Source: Ardenticatenales bacterium (lineage in GTDB: Bacteria; Chloroflexota; Anaerolineae; Epilineales; Epilineaceae). Taken from it: a stretch of 64,000 bases of DNA. The first letter of the stretch is position 1, and each line of letters starts with the position of its first letter. A program made the translations under genes and the position numbers. The notes under the pieces were generated by a model. It did not search any database and was not told where the DNA came from. It saw only the letters and a program-made list of their open reading frames with translations. Shown here piece by piece: positions 9,501 through 18,133 of this stretch. The DNA lies in the NCBI GenBank assembly GCA_020853525.1, contig JADYYS010000024.1, positions 1 through 64,000 of the forward strand. Reading direction: 5' to 3'.

Positions 9501-12500
9501 CGAACTTCGACGCGAACTTCGACGGCGAGCAGGAAGCGGCGGTCATCCACTCCGAGCAGACCGTCAACGACTTCTTCGACACCACCTGGCAGGCGAACCG
9601 CCCGCCGCCGCCGCCCGGCTTCCCGGTGGCGCCGCTGCCCGGCCCGATCGCCGACTTCGACGGTGACGCGCTCATCGATGCGATCGATGAGGACTGCACG
9701 GCCCTGAACGGCAACGAGATGGTCGTCCTCAGCGCGCAGAGCGTCGTGATCGATGTCGACCCGGCGACGTCGGAAACCGACAGCGCGATGTTCCTCGACC
9801 ACCTCGGCACGCTCCAGAGCGTCAGCCCGGTCGGGATCATCACGATGCGCTTCTTCTTCACCGGCGGCTCGATCGCCAATGCCCGCCCGGAGCTGATCGG
9901 CGGCCCGCGCACGCTCCAGATCGGCGACCTCGTCATCGTCGACCGCTTCCAGACCAGCGTCACGGTGCTGAGCCCCGGCGACAGCAACTTCGGCCAGGTC
10001 GACGGCGCCTGGTTCCTGTTCGTCGAGGACGTGAACCCGACGCTGCGGCAGGCCACGGTCTCCGTCGGCCGTGCGCTCGGCCACACCTGGAGCGCGATCG
10101 ACAACAACGCCAGCCAGCACGATCTGACGCCCGGCGATCCGTGGTACCTCAAGCGCTTCTACGTCGACGGCCACGAGTACAACGTCGTCGCCGTCATGAC
10201 GTACGCCGGCGGCACGGTCGGGCTGTGCAACGACCTCTTCGGCTTCCTCACGATCCGAACGCCGGTGCCGAAGGGCAACTACTTCAACCCGCAGGACTCG
10301 CTCTTCCAGCAGGGCTACTTCCTCGGCGGCCAGCCGCCGCTGATGAGCGTCCTGCCGCCGTTCAACCTGCCGCACACGATTGCGACCGACATCGAGCGCC
10401 TGCCGGCGAGCGAGTTCGCGGACCAGGACCGGTTCGACAGCTGCGTCGGCACGCTGGCCGCCGCCGCACCGCTGCGGGAGACGATCATCGAGGAGACGGA
10501 CGAGACGCGCCTGCTCACCGAGTTGCGCGAGACGTACTACGACGCCGCCTCCCTGCCGTCGCTCGAGGCCGTCCGGACGCGCGACGGGTGGCAGACCCAT
10601 CAGACCGAAGTCGTTCCGCACCACTTCACCGAGGTCAACGTCCCCATTGGCCAGCAATACCTGCTGACGATGAACTGGCGCTCGCCGATCAGCCGCCTGG
10701 CCTTCTACGGCTGCACCCGCAACGCGCCGGGGCCGTTCGCCGAGGACGACATCCCCGACATCGACCACGCCGACATCCTGGCCGCCGCCAACACGTGGGC
10801 GCCGCCGTCCGGCATCATCCCGCCGGTCAACCGCCTGAACCCGCCGGCGCCGTCCGATCCGGACGCCGCCACGATCGTCCCGTACTTCGACGCCGAGTGC
10901 GATCCGGCCCTCGATGCGCGCGTCAAGATCTTCTACGACCCGGCGAACACGGACGACCCGTACATCAACCCGGTGCCGGTGACGCTGCCGTTCGTCCGGG
11001 CGAACCTCTCGGTCACCAAGACCGCCAACAACCCGTTCCCGGTGCCGGGCGCGCTCGTCATCTACACGATCAACGTCCACAACGCCGGTCCGGACGCCGC
11101 GACGGCGGTCGTCGTCGACACGCTGGAAGCCGGCCTGACCTACGTGGCCGACAGCGACACGTGCGTCCAGTCCGTGTCCGACCCGCAGCAGTACACGTGC
11201 ACCGTCGGACCGATCGCGGCGGGCGGCAACGGGGCGTTCACGCTCACGGTCCAGGTCGACCCCGGCGTGCCGGCCGGCACCGTGCTCTCGAACATCGCGA
11301 CCGCGTACGTCTCGGGCGGCTTCGACTCGACGCCCGGTGACAATACGGACATCGAGGACATCGAGGTGACCGACCCGACGCCGACGCCCACGAGCACGAG
11401 CACATCGACGCGGACGTCGACGCCGACGCGGACATCGACACCGACAAGCACCTCCACGTCCACGAGCACTTCCACATCCACGAGCACTTCCACGCCGACA
11501 CGCACGTCGACGGTCACGCCGACATCCACCCCGTCCAGCACACCGACGAACACGGCCACCCGGACGCCGACCGCGACATCGACGCGCACCGCTACGTCGA
11601 CGAGCACGCCGACGCCGTCGGACACGCCGACGAGCACGAGCACCGCCACGCGCACGTCGACGGCGACCGCGACGACGACTGCGACCTCGACGTCGACCGC
11701 CACCACGACCTCGACGTCGACGACGACCTCCACGGCGACCGCGACGGAGACGAGCACGGCCACGCGCACTTCGACTTCGACGTCGACCGCGACCTCGACC
11801 AGCACCCCGACCGCGACGGATGGCCCGTCACCGACGCCGACCGCCACCGCCACGGCCACCGCCACGGCCACGGCCACCGCCACCGCGACGGAAGGGCCGA
11901 CGTCGACCCCGACGACGACCGCGACCTCCACGACGACCTCGACAAGCACCGCGACCTCGACCAGCACCGCCAGCTCGACGGCAACGACCACAGGCACCGC
12001 GACCTCGACGGCGACGAGCACCGCCACGTCGACGATCACGCCCACGCCGACGATCACGCCCACGCCGACGGAGACGTCGACCGCGACCACGACCGCGACC
12101 GGCACGTCGACTGCGACGGCGACCACGACCGCGACGGCGACCGGCACATCGACCTCGACGTCGACCGCCACCGCCACGACGACGCCGACCGCCACGGCGA
12201 CGCCGACCGCCACGACGACGGCGACCGAGACGGCGACGGCCACGGGCACGTCGACGATCACCCCGACGCCGACGGAGACGTCGACCGCCACCGTCACGGC
12301 CACGGCCACCGAGACCGCCACCTCGACGTCGACGTCGACCTCGACGTCGACCGCCACCCAGACCTCGACCTCGACCGCCACCTCGACGGCCACCCAAACG
12401 CCGACGGTGACCGCGACCGCGACGGCGCTGCCCGACGTCGATCTCAAGCTCGACAAGGACACCCAGTTCCCGCTGCCGCAGGTCGGGAGCGAGTTCGACT

Positions 12501-14326
12501 ACACGTTCACGATCTCGAACACGGGTCCCGGCACCGCGGTGAACCTCCGACTCATCGACATCCTGTCGCCCGTCACGACCTACGTGTCGGCTTCGGCTCC
12601 TGCCAGCTGCACCGATCTCGGCAGCGGCGTCGTCAGCTGCTCGCTGCCCAACCTGCCGAACGGCGGCGACCACAGCTTCACGATCCGCGTGCTGCTCGAC
12701 CCGAACGCCGGGCCCGGTGTGTCGGTCTTCAACACCGCCATCACCTTCGCCGACAACAACGACCCGAACCAGGCCAACAACGTCGACTCCGTCCAGCGCT
12801 TCACGCTCGAGGGGTCGCCGCCGCTGGCCATGGCGTCGGACGGCGGCGACGGGCGCTGGCAGGCGGTTGCCGCGTCGAGCGATGGGCTCGCGGATGTGCT
12901 CTCCGGCGGCATGACCGCCGAGCTGAACGCACAACACGAGGCCGTGCTCGCGTGGCGCGACGCGACCCGCGTCGAGGACGCGTTCGTCATCGAGAGCCGC
13001 AGCGGCGACGGCGCATGGGTGCCGATCGCCATCGTGTCCAGCGCCACCAAGGCGGGCGTCGGTACGGTCCAGCACTGGCAGTCCAAGCCGTTGCCGCCGG
13101 GCATCCCGTACGCGTTCCGGGTCTATGCGCGCAGCAGCCGGGGCGGCCCGTGGATCGCCCTGGCCGCGGCGGAGGAGCCGCTCATGGCACCGTCCATGAC
13201 CGCGGCCGCCACCGGCTGCATCGACGGCCAGCTGCTCATGGAGGGTCGCGCGAAGCACGGCGGCGCCATTCTCAGCATCGACGGCCTGCCCGTCGGCCAG
13301 AGCGATCGGCGCGGGGCGTTCCACATCTGCGGCATGCGGCCCGGCGTCCGGACCGTCGGCGCCTGGCAGGGCGGGTACGTGCCGGCGGAGCGCGCCGTGA
13401 CCATCCAGGCCGGCGCACCGACCGAGCTGCCCGACCTCACGCTGATCGGCGGCGACATCAACCGCAACCACGAGGTCGACGTCGTCGACCTCGTGCTGGC
13501 CGGCGCGGCCGCGGGCTGGGACAGCCGAACGTTCACCCTCGACCAGGACGGCGACGGCGCGATCGATCTCGACGACGCTCGCCGGATCGCGGTGACGATG
13601 GCCGCCAACCCGGATCGCCTCTGGTCGGACGTCAACGGCGACGGCGCGATCAACCGCACCGACCTCGTCCTGGTGGGCGCCAACCTCGATCAGGCCGGTC
13701 CGACGGTCTGGGGCATGACCGCCACCTCGGTGGCGCCGGCCATGCTCGACCTCATGCTGCGCGGCGCGGGCAACGATCTGCGCTGGCTGCGCGACCCGCT
13801 GGACACCGTCGCCCCGGACGACCGCTTCAGCGTGCAGTCCACGCAGCAGGAGGACGGCAGCATCGCCATCGAGATCGTCGCGACGGGCGTCCGCGACCTG
13901 TACGGTGCGGACATCGTCCTGGGCTTCGATCCGGCCAAGGTCCGGGTGCTCGACGCCCAGCCGATCGTCCCCGGCGCGCAGGCCGAGCTCGGCGCTGTCT
14001 GGGGCGACGACAGCTTCCAGGCCATGAACGACGCCGTCCGTGCCCGCAGCCGGTGGCGCATGGTCGCGACGCGGGTCGACCCCGCCCCCGCCATCGCGGG
14101 CGAGCGCGTCGTTCTGGCCACGCTGCGGGTCGTGCCGATCGATCCGGCGGCCGAGCCGGCGGACCTCGTCGGGGCGTGGCAGCTCCAGAGCGCCCGCCTC
14201 CTCGATCGCCGCGCCCGCGACCTCGGCGCCAGCGTCAGCGGCAGCACGATCCGCGTGCCCGGCCTCGACGGACGGACGATCTGGCTGCCGGTGGTGGTGA
14301 ACAAGGAGCGGGTGGCGGGGCGGTAG
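6548..14326 (+). CDS. giant secreted multidomain surface protein with dockerin-like and cohesin-like C-terminus
   Basis: A protein of up to 2592 residues. A hydrophobic export segment (IARIAQSLVAVFIVLAAMALGV, then AxA) lies at about residues 47-75, so the true start may be downstream of the ATG at 6548; a TTG just before GTLPIARIA would give a clean signal peptide. Order: duplicated region shared with the preceding gene (about 100-1470, two halves each with KRFYVDGHEYNVV); a DUF11 domain (about 1486-1608); a Thr/Ser stalk of about 350 residues; a second DUF11 domain; a fibronectin-III-like segment; a carboxypeptidase-regulatory-like fold; two dockerin-type calcium loops (GDINRNHEVDVVDLV and DVNGDGAINRTDLV, about 2300-2390); a cohesin-like domain (about 2430-2570). 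It ends in IWLPVVVNKERVAGR. It is probably anchored or released at the cell surface. The pair with the previous gene looks like a tandem duplication with different accessory domains. Function unknown. Confidence 0.9.
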   Translation: MESRMSCYRRDRSPRPVVASRSIVPIAATSPRLQTCLRPHLGTLPIARIAQSLVAVFIVLAAMALGVRSGQVQAAPSQSPMAAPAAAPAAAPAQAPLAQSSNLSTLRLYGNTSVCSNCNNPGGNGAASAGDNAVIDPNTGNVPEDRPYTDPRGPFSPLSDQAPPFDYVTWNPAWISERLNDPALQAEWNCLGGPDEISAVSNIRAGGINGSEKVWLRHWYEPTHLDKDLNSDDCLTDNNLDGIPDAPANPLPTNADEWYPAIMTEMTYMLLDNELPRANPTGANLDDSAPRPACGTAGQTSIVFPVGTFDDQLNPAGPLTGRGLTSLDANFDGTLDQVRVHSEATLAAELGLTIDFDGDGLVDNINPNGIPLDCDELAVFTLDTQSIGPGQTFQFLDHFVRVRTAGSGSATLEIWYTGDLVPRLIAVRSVGVGSAVLAGENGPVVTPIGAGGSNLGVVPRGAWFVHVLSVDQVDRSASLMIGRALGAPCASMENAANQANFSAGGPYFLKRFYVDGHEYNVVALMSCSPTSFQYITLRAPLPKVAVTIEQHSVRLEPYSPEEPLALPPPFNHEHTILEDVNPLDPFDPCPFDPADGPLPRPDILYMGGPIGPVPPIMNAEDPLPYFGRFPDHPVGPYDSQAELLATRWFYTEETTNPSFVGQLKEKVGATNDIVGPDLGAVDPFFYNEQIFTRPWHYTEFYLPNQPDSAGLGCDPDNYYVTSGFTTRTARYRTWTMPDGPVSSNVPPFPPADLTTDLTDTQGIIAGDPPTGYGATRRVSFEFDPDDNRKMSLNGRGVRVYGGFAACPDDCGSVLDRPGIVFGPGDLAAITDTFGGANYPVEVLPYTDPFAPFNPQHPHAPDVDTLTFNPSYLDEFQNFGEDLRFLYQQISNDAQNAREKVYHRLYYDPNYVTKIREADDCDRDLAFPAVVQEFSYVMMDVFDTPIGVPPGTSRMAFPIGTGASELPKPNANGSLPAGGQFGFGLTNFDANFDGEQEAAVIHSEQTVNDFFDTTWQANRPPPPPGFPVAPLPGPIADFDGDALIDAIDEDCTALNGNEMVVLSAQSVVIDVDPATSETDSAMFLDHLGTLQSVSPVGIITMRFFFTGGSIANARPELIGGPRTLQIGDLVIVDRFQTSVTVLSPGDSNFGQVDGAWFLFVEDVNPTLRQATVSVGRALGHTWSAIDNNASQHDLTPGDPWYLKRFYVDGHEYNVVAVMTYAGGTVGLCNDLFGFLTIRTPVPKGNYFNPQDSLFQQGYFLGGQPPLMSVLPPFNLPHTIATDIERLPASEFADQDRFDSCVGTLAAAAPLRETIIEETDETRLLTELRETYYDAASLPSLEAVRTRDGWQTHQTEVVPHHFTEVNVPIGQQYLLTMNWRSPISRLAFYGCTRNAPGPFAEDDIPDIDHADILAAANTWAPPSGIIPPVNRLNPPAPSDPDAATIVPYFDAECDPALDARVKIFYDPANTDDPYINPVPVTLPFVRANLSVTKTANNPFPVPGALVIYTINVHNAGPDAATAVVVDTLEAGLTYVADSDTCVQSVSDPQQYTCTVGPIAAGGNGAFTLTVQVDPGVPAGTVLSNIATAYVSGGFDSTPGDNTDIEDIEVTDPTPTPTSTSTSTRTSTPTRTSTPTSTSTSTSTSTSTSTSTPTRTSTVTPTSTPSSTPTNTATRTPTATSTRTATSTSTPTPSDTPTSTSTATRTSTATATTTATSTSTATTTSTSTTTSTATATETSTATRTSTSTSTATSTSTPTATDGPSPTPTATATATATATATATATEGPTSTPTTTATSTTTSTSTATSTSTASSTATTTGTATSTATSTATSTITPTPTITPTPTETSTATTTATGTSTATATTTATATGTSTSTSTATATTTPTATATPTATTTATETATATGTSTITPTPTETSTATVTATATETATSTSTSTSTSTATQTSTSTATSTATQTPTVTATATALPDVDLKLDKDTQFPLPQVGSEFDYTFTISNTGPGTAVNLRLIDILSPVTTYVSASAPASCTDLGSGVVSCSLPNLPNGGDHSFTIRVLLDPNAGPGVSVFNTAITFADNNDPNQANNVDSVQRFTLEGSPPLAMASDGGDGRWQAVAASSDGLADVLSGGMTAELNAQHEAVLAWRDATRVEDAFVIESRSGDGAWVPIAIVSSATKAGVGTVQHWQSKPLPPGIPYAFRVYARSSRGGPWIALAAAEEPLMAPSMTAAATGCIDGQLLMEGRAKHGGAILSIDGLPVGQSDRRGAFHICGMRPGVRTVGAWQGGYVPAERAVTIQAGAPTELPDLTLIGGDINRNHEVDVVDLVLAGAAAGWDSRTFTLDQDGDGAIDLDDARRIAVTMAANPDRLWSDVNGDGAINRTDLVLVGANLDQAGPTVWGMTATSVAPAMLDLMLRGAGNDLRWLRDPLDTVAPDDRFSVQSTQQEDGSIAIEIVATGVRDLYGADIVLGFDPAKVRVLDAQPIVPGAQAELGAVWGDDSFQAMNDAVRARSRWRMVATRVDPAPAIAGERVVLATLRVVPIDPAAEPADLVGAWQLQSARLLDRRARDLGASVSGSTIRVPGLDGRTIWLPVVVNKERVAGR
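11374..12426 (+). repeat. Thr/Ser stalk-coding low-complexity repeat
   Basis: About 1 kb of ACC/ACG/TCG-type codons encodes a TSTST/TATAT linker of about 350 residues between two DUF11 domains. Because of the repeat pattern, other frames and the opposite strand also stay open (Val/Asp-rich and Arg-rich translations); those are artefacts. Confidence 0.9.
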
Positions 14327-14361
14327 ACGCCGAGCGCGGGAACGGCTCCACGCGGATTCGA

Positions 14362-14403
14362 CGTCGGCCCCCTTCCCCCGTTGTCGGGGGAAGGGGGCCG
14401 ACG
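14362..14403 (+). terminator. 19-bp GC-rich hairpin terminator
   Basis: Arms 14362-14380 and 14385-14403 are perfectly complementary around a TTGT loop, starting 35 bases after the stop of the second giant gene. It is followed by CGTTTTG. This is a good intrinsic terminator candidate, although the T run is only four bases. Confidence 0.65.
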
Positions 14404-14441
14404 CGTTTTGGACGCCATCGGTTGGCGCGATGCGGACGCGT

Positions 14442-14461
14442 GGGCACGGCATGCCGTGCCC
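14442..14461. repeat. 20-bp GGGC-type palindrome
   Basis: This is a perfect palindrome of the form GGGCACGGCA/TGCCGTGCCC. The same core occurs twice more at 26082-26101 and 26131-26150. It sits in the gap upstream of gcvT, about 70 bases before the start codon; a TACAAT hexamer at 14479-14484 could be a -10 element but no matching -35 is clear. Confidence 0.75.
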
Positions 14462-14529
14462 CTGCCATCGGTTATGGCTACAATGCCCCGGCCCGCTCGC
14501 CCAACCGCCCATCCACAGGAGCCCGCCCC

Positions 14530-15639
14530 GTGAACCGCACCCCGCTCCATGCCCAGCACGTCGCGCTCGGCGCCCGCATGACGGAGTTCGGCGGCTGGGA
14601 CATGCCCGTCTGGTACGCCGGCATCCCGGCCGAGCACACCGCCGTCCGCACCGCCGTCGGCTTGTTCGACGTCTGCCACATGGGCGAGTTCGTCGTCCAC
14701 GGGAAGGGCGCGACCGCCGCGCTGCGGCGGCTCCTCACGAACGACTGCGCCGAGCTGAAGGCCGGCGAGGCGCACTACACCTTGCTCCCGAACGCCGACG
14801 GCGGCACCGTCGACGACCTGCTCGTCTACCGGCTGGAGGAAGAGGTCTACATCCTCGTCGTGAACGCCGGCACGATCGACAAGGACCGCGTCTGGCTGCT
14901 CGACCAGCTGCGCCGCATCGGCAGCCGCGCCAAGCTGGACGACCGCTCCGACGAGCACGGCCTGCTCGCCCTGCAAGGACCCAAGGCGCTCGACATCCTG
15001 GCCGGCCTGACCGACCTGGACGTGCGCTCGATGGCCTACTACGGCTTCGATCGCGGTCCGGTCGCCGGTTACCAAGCGCTCGTGTCCCGCACCGGCTACA
15101 CCGGCGAGGACGGTTTCGAGATCATGCTGGCCAACGACGACGCCCCGGCCCTCTGGGACGTGCTCCTCGAGGCCGGCGCACCGCACGGCATCCAGCCGTG
15201 CGGCCTCGGCGCGCGCGACAGCCTGCGCCTCGAGGCCGCCATGCCGCTCTACGGCCACGAGCTCGACGACGAGACGAGCGCGCTCGAGGCCGGCCTGTCG
15301 CGCTTCGTGAAGCTGGACAAGGAAGGCCTCGACGGACCCGCCGTCGGCATCGAGCGGCTGCGGCGCGAGGCGACCGAGGGCGTGCCGCGCAAGCTCGTCG
15401 GCCTCGTCCTCGAGGACCGCGGCATCGCCCGTGATGGGATGGCCATCCTTGTCGACGGCCAGCCGGTCGGTCGCGTGACGAGCGGCGCGTTGACGCCGAC
15501 GCTCGACAAGGCGATCGCCCTCGGCTACGTCCCGCCGGCCAACGGCGCCGTGGACACCGTCGTGGCCGTCGACATCCGCGGCCGCGCGGTGCCGGCACGG
15601 ATCGTCCGCCGTCCGTTCTACAAGCGCCCGCGCAGCTGA
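14530..15639 (+). CDS. gcvT: glycine cleavage system T protein (aminomethyltransferase)
   Basis: The 369-residue protein has the family's N-terminus (TPLHAQHVALGARMTEFGGWDMPVWY) and the signatures GLFDVCHMGE, LTNDCAEL, RTGYTGEDGFEIM and ARDSLRLEAAMPLYGHELD. It transfers the aminomethyl group from the lipoyl arm of GcvH to tetrahydrofolate, producing methylene-THF and ammonia. The GTG start is preceded by AGGAG eight bases upstream. Length is typical. The other glycine cleavage genes (gcvH, gcvP) are not in the window, so the gene stands alone here, flanked by an upstream terminator and a GNAT gene 83 bases downstream. Confidence 0.96.
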   Translation: MNRTPLHAQHVALGARMTEFGGWDMPVWYAGIPAEHTAVRTAVGLFDVCHMGEFVVHGKGATAALRRLLTNDCAELKAGEAHYTLLPNADGGTVDDLLVYRLEEEVYILVVNAGTIDKDRVWLLDQLRRIGSRAKLDDRSDEHGLLALQGPKALDILAGLTDLDVRSMAYYGFDRGPVAGYQALVSRTGYTGEDGFEIMLANDDAPALWDVLLEAGAPHGIQPCGLGARDSLRLEAAMPLYGHELDDETSALEAGLSRFVKLDKEGLDGPAVGIERLRREATEGVPRKLVGLVLEDRGIARDGMAILVDGQPVGRVTSGALTPTLDKAIALGYVPPANGAVDTVVAVDIRGRAVPARIVRRPFYKRPRS

Positions 15640-15722
15640 TCCCGACCCGCCGGGCCGCCGCCTGTCCCCCGCGCCATGACCACCTCCCGCCCCAAGTGCG
15701 ACATCCGCATGCCGTGCGTCCT

Positions 15723-16298
15723 GTGACCCCTCCCGCGGCCCCGCCGACGCCCACCCTCCGCGGTGCGCACGTCACGCTGCGCCCGTACGGCGCCGGTTTC
15801 AGCGACGACGAGCTCCGGACGCTCTACGGCTGGGCGCGCGACGACGAGGTGCTCGCGCTGGCCGGCGGGCTGCCGTTGACGCTCGATTTCGAACACTTCA
15901 AGGCGCTGTTCCTGGCTCAGCTGCCGCGTCACAACGGCCCGCACGAGCAGCTTTTCGTGATCCTCGACGCTGCAGGCGAGCTCGTTGGCCGGGCCGGCCT
16001 CTACCGTCTCGATCCACCCCTGCACCGCGCCGAGCTCGGCATCGTCATCGGCCGACGCGACCGCTGGGCGCAGGGCATCGGACGCGACACGGTGCGCACG
16101 CTCGTACGCTACGGCGTCGAGGACCTCGGCTTGACGCGGATCGTGCTCTTCACCTACCCCAGCAACGAACGCGCCCAACGCGCTTTTGTCGGCGCCGGCT
16201 TCCGGAAAGTGCGCACCGTGCGGCGGTTCAGCCTCGAGATGGGGGCGCACGACGTGATCGAGATGGTCTGGGAAGCTGTCGCCAACACGTCGCAATGA
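15723..16298 (+). CDS. GNAT family N-acetyltransferase (RimJ/RimL-like)
   Basis: A protein of about 191 residues. It opens with LRGAHVTLRPYG, typical of RimJ/RimL-type GNATs. The acetyl-CoA motif region is ELGIVIGRRDRWAQGIGRDTVRTLVRYGVEDLGLTRI, followed by SNERAQRAFVGAGFRKV. I chose the GTG at 15723 because conservation starts just after it; a GTG at 15696 in the same frame would add nine residues. Neither has a good ribosome-binding site. Substrate unknown; members modify ribosomal protein N-termini, antibiotics or small amines. Confidence 0.85.
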   Translation: MTPPAAPPTPTLRGAHVTLRPYGAGFSDDELRTLYGWARDDEVLALAGGLPLTLDFEHFKALFLAQLPRHNGPHEQLFVILDAAGELVGRAGLYRLDPPLHRAELGIVIGRRDRWAQGIGRDTVRTLVRYGVEDLGLTRIVLFTYPSNERAQRAFVGAGFRKVRTVRRFSLEMGAHDVIEMVWEAVANTSQ

Positions 16299-16393
16299 CC
16301 CTTCCCGCCGCCGCGCGACGGCGGCATCATGGGCCGGCCCGTGCATGCGATGGATCCGTTGCCCCCAGGGCGATGGTGCCCCGGAGACCGGAC

Positions 16394-18133
16394 ATGACCG
16401 CATCCCAACTGCGCCCCGATGCCACCCCTGCCCGCCGAATCCGCGCCGGCGGCGTGATCGCCGCCCTCCTCGCACTCGCGCTCGCACACGCCTCCGACGC
16501 CGTGCCCCGTGCGAATGCCCAGACCCCCATCCCCCTCCCGCCCGGCGTGTTCGTCAGCGCCGAGATCGCCGGCAGCAACCAGCCGTCCCGGCAGGCGGTG
16601 GCGGACCTGGCGGACGATTGGCACGCGGCGGCGCTCGCGGCCGGGCTGACGACCGGGATCGTCGGCGGCATCGACGATGCGCAGCTGCCGGTCGTCGTGC
16701 GCGGCCCGGCGGGTGAGCGCGTCACGCTCTCGCTGCGGGATGTGGTGCGCGCCGACCTGGCCCGACCGAGCGGCGTCGGGCGGGCGGCCGGGACGCAGGG
16801 CGGCGCCGCATCGGGGACGTCGGCGACGATGCAGGGCGGCGCGCCCAAGCCGGAGTCCCGCTACCAGGCGAGGGCAGCGTACTACAACGAGGCGGCCGGC
16901 GAGACGGACAGTCGGAACGGGCTCCTGTTCACGTTTGCGCCGCCGGCCGTCGCGTTCGGCGCCTGGTTCGGTGACGTCGAGACGCGCACGGACGGCCGCG
17001 GCACGGCGGCCGTGCTGCGGCTCATCGACGCGCGCGGCAACCGGATCGGTGCCGACATCCGCCTCGAGCCGACAACGGCCGACCAGCGCCGCTGCGGATC
17101 GCCCGCCGACGACACGTTCGAGGGCTGCGGCAATGGCACGACGCGCTGGATCGGTTTCGGGGCGGCGCTCGGCGCGCCCGTCGCCCGGATGCTCGTCGTC
17201 GTCGGCGACGACGACACGGTGGCGCAAAGCGACGACGGCAACGCCGAGCACCTCTGCTTCATCGGCCCGTCCCTGGCCCTCCCCCCGCCGCCGACGCCGA
17301 CGGCCACGCCGACCCCGGTGCCGTCCGACACGCCGACCGCCACCGCGACGCCCGTGCCGACCGCCACGCACACGCCCACCCGGACCCGCACGCCGACGCC
17401 GACAGCGACCCCGACGGCCACCGCTACCACCACGCCGACAGCCACCGCCACGCGCGTGCCCGTGCCGATCTACCTGCCGCTCTCCCTCCGCGAGGACTGC
17501 CCGAAGCCACGCGTCGATGTCGCGCTGGCCATCGACGTCTCCCAGAGCATGCTGCAGCTCGGCCGAGGGGGCCGCACCAAGCTCGATGCGGCCATCGAGG
17601 CGGCGCGGACGTTCGTCGGGCTGCTCCAGCTCGCCCCCGGCGCCGATGGTGCGCCCGGCGACCGCGCCGCAGTCGTCGGCTTCAACCGGCTCGCGTTCAC
17701 CGCCGCCGAGCTGTCCGCCGACGCGACCGTGCTCGGTGCGGCGCTCGACGGGTTGCCGCAGCGGCTGGACGCCGGCACGCGGTTGGACCTGGCACTCCGC
17801 CAGGCCGCTGCCGCCGTCACCGCGGACGGCCCGCCGTCCGCCGGCCGCGCCGACGTCGTCGTCCTCCTCACGGACGGCCTGCCGAGCGGGGTGACGACCG
17901 ACGCGGTGCTGCTCGCCGCGGCCGAGGTCCGCACGCGCGGCGTGCGCATCCACGCCGTCGGCGTCGGCGCACCTGGTGCGCTGGACGGTGCGCTGCTCGA
18001 GGCGATCGCCAGCGACCCGGCGCTGTACGCGTACGCGCCCGACGCCGAGGACCTCCGCCGGATCTACGCGGTGATCGCGGCGGCGATCCGCTGCCCGCCC
18101 GGGCGGCATGGGTGGTGGGCGGAAGAGCGGTGA
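16394..18133 (+). CDS. secreted von Willebrand factor A domain protein with Thr-Pro stalk
   Basis: The 579-residue protein starts at an ATG preceded by GGAG. A signal peptide (GGVIAALLALALAHA, then ANAQT) is followed by an N-terminal domain of unknown type (about 45-295), a Thr-Pro stalk (about 296-358), the motif VPIYLPLSL, and a VWA domain. The VWA domain carries the metal-ion-dependent adhesion site DVSQS near residue 380, a conserved threonine region, and LLTDGLPSG. VWA domains bind ligands through a divalent metal, so a surface-exposed binding role is inferred. The gene starts about 95 bases after the GNAT stop. Ligand unknown. Confidence 0.88.
   Translation: MTASQLRPDATPARRIRAGGVIAALLALALAHASDAVPRANAQTPIPLPPGVFVSAEIAGSNQPSRQAVADLADDWHAAALAAGLTTGIVGGIDDAQLPVVVRGPAGERVTLSLRDVVRADLARPSGVGRAAGTQGGAASGTSATMQGGAPKPESRYQARAAYYNEAAGETDSRNGLLFTFAPPAVAFGAWFGDVETRTDGRGTAAVLRLIDARGNRIGADIRLEPTTADQRRCGSPADDTFEGCGNGTTRWIGFGAALGAPVARMLVVVGDDDTVAQSDDGNAEHLCFIGPSLALPPPPTPTATPTPVPSDTPTATATPVPTATHTPTRTRTPTPTATPTATATTTPTATATRVPVPIYLPLSLREDCPKPRVDVALAIDVSQSMLQLGRGGRTKLDAAIEAARTFVGLLQLAPGADGAPGDRAAVVGFNRLAFTAAELSADATVLGAALDGLPQRLDAGTRLDLALRQAAAAVTADGPPSAGRADVVVLLTDGLPSGVTTDAVLLAAAEVRTRGVRIHAVGVGAPGALDGALLEAIASDPALYAYAPDAEDLRRIYAVIAAAIRCPPGRHGWWAEER

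Noticed and set aside
6284-11080. Minus-strand open frame of 1598 codons opposite the second giant gene
   Set aside because: Arg/Val/Asp-rich shadow without motifs; the + strand frame has clear conserved repeats also found in the neighbouring gene.
11820-12410. Arg/Pro-rich + strand frame within the stalk
   Set aside because: Frame-shifted reading of the low-complexity stalk repeats.
11140-12462. Minus-strand Val/Asp-rich protein opposite the Thr/Ser stalk
   Set aside because: It is the complement of ACC/ACG/TCG repeats and has no start signals or fold; similar artefacts lie opposite the other stalks (664-1446, 32021-33193).
14479-14484. TACAAT as a gcvT promoter -10
   Set aside because: No acceptable -35 at 16-18 bases; left as a remark only.
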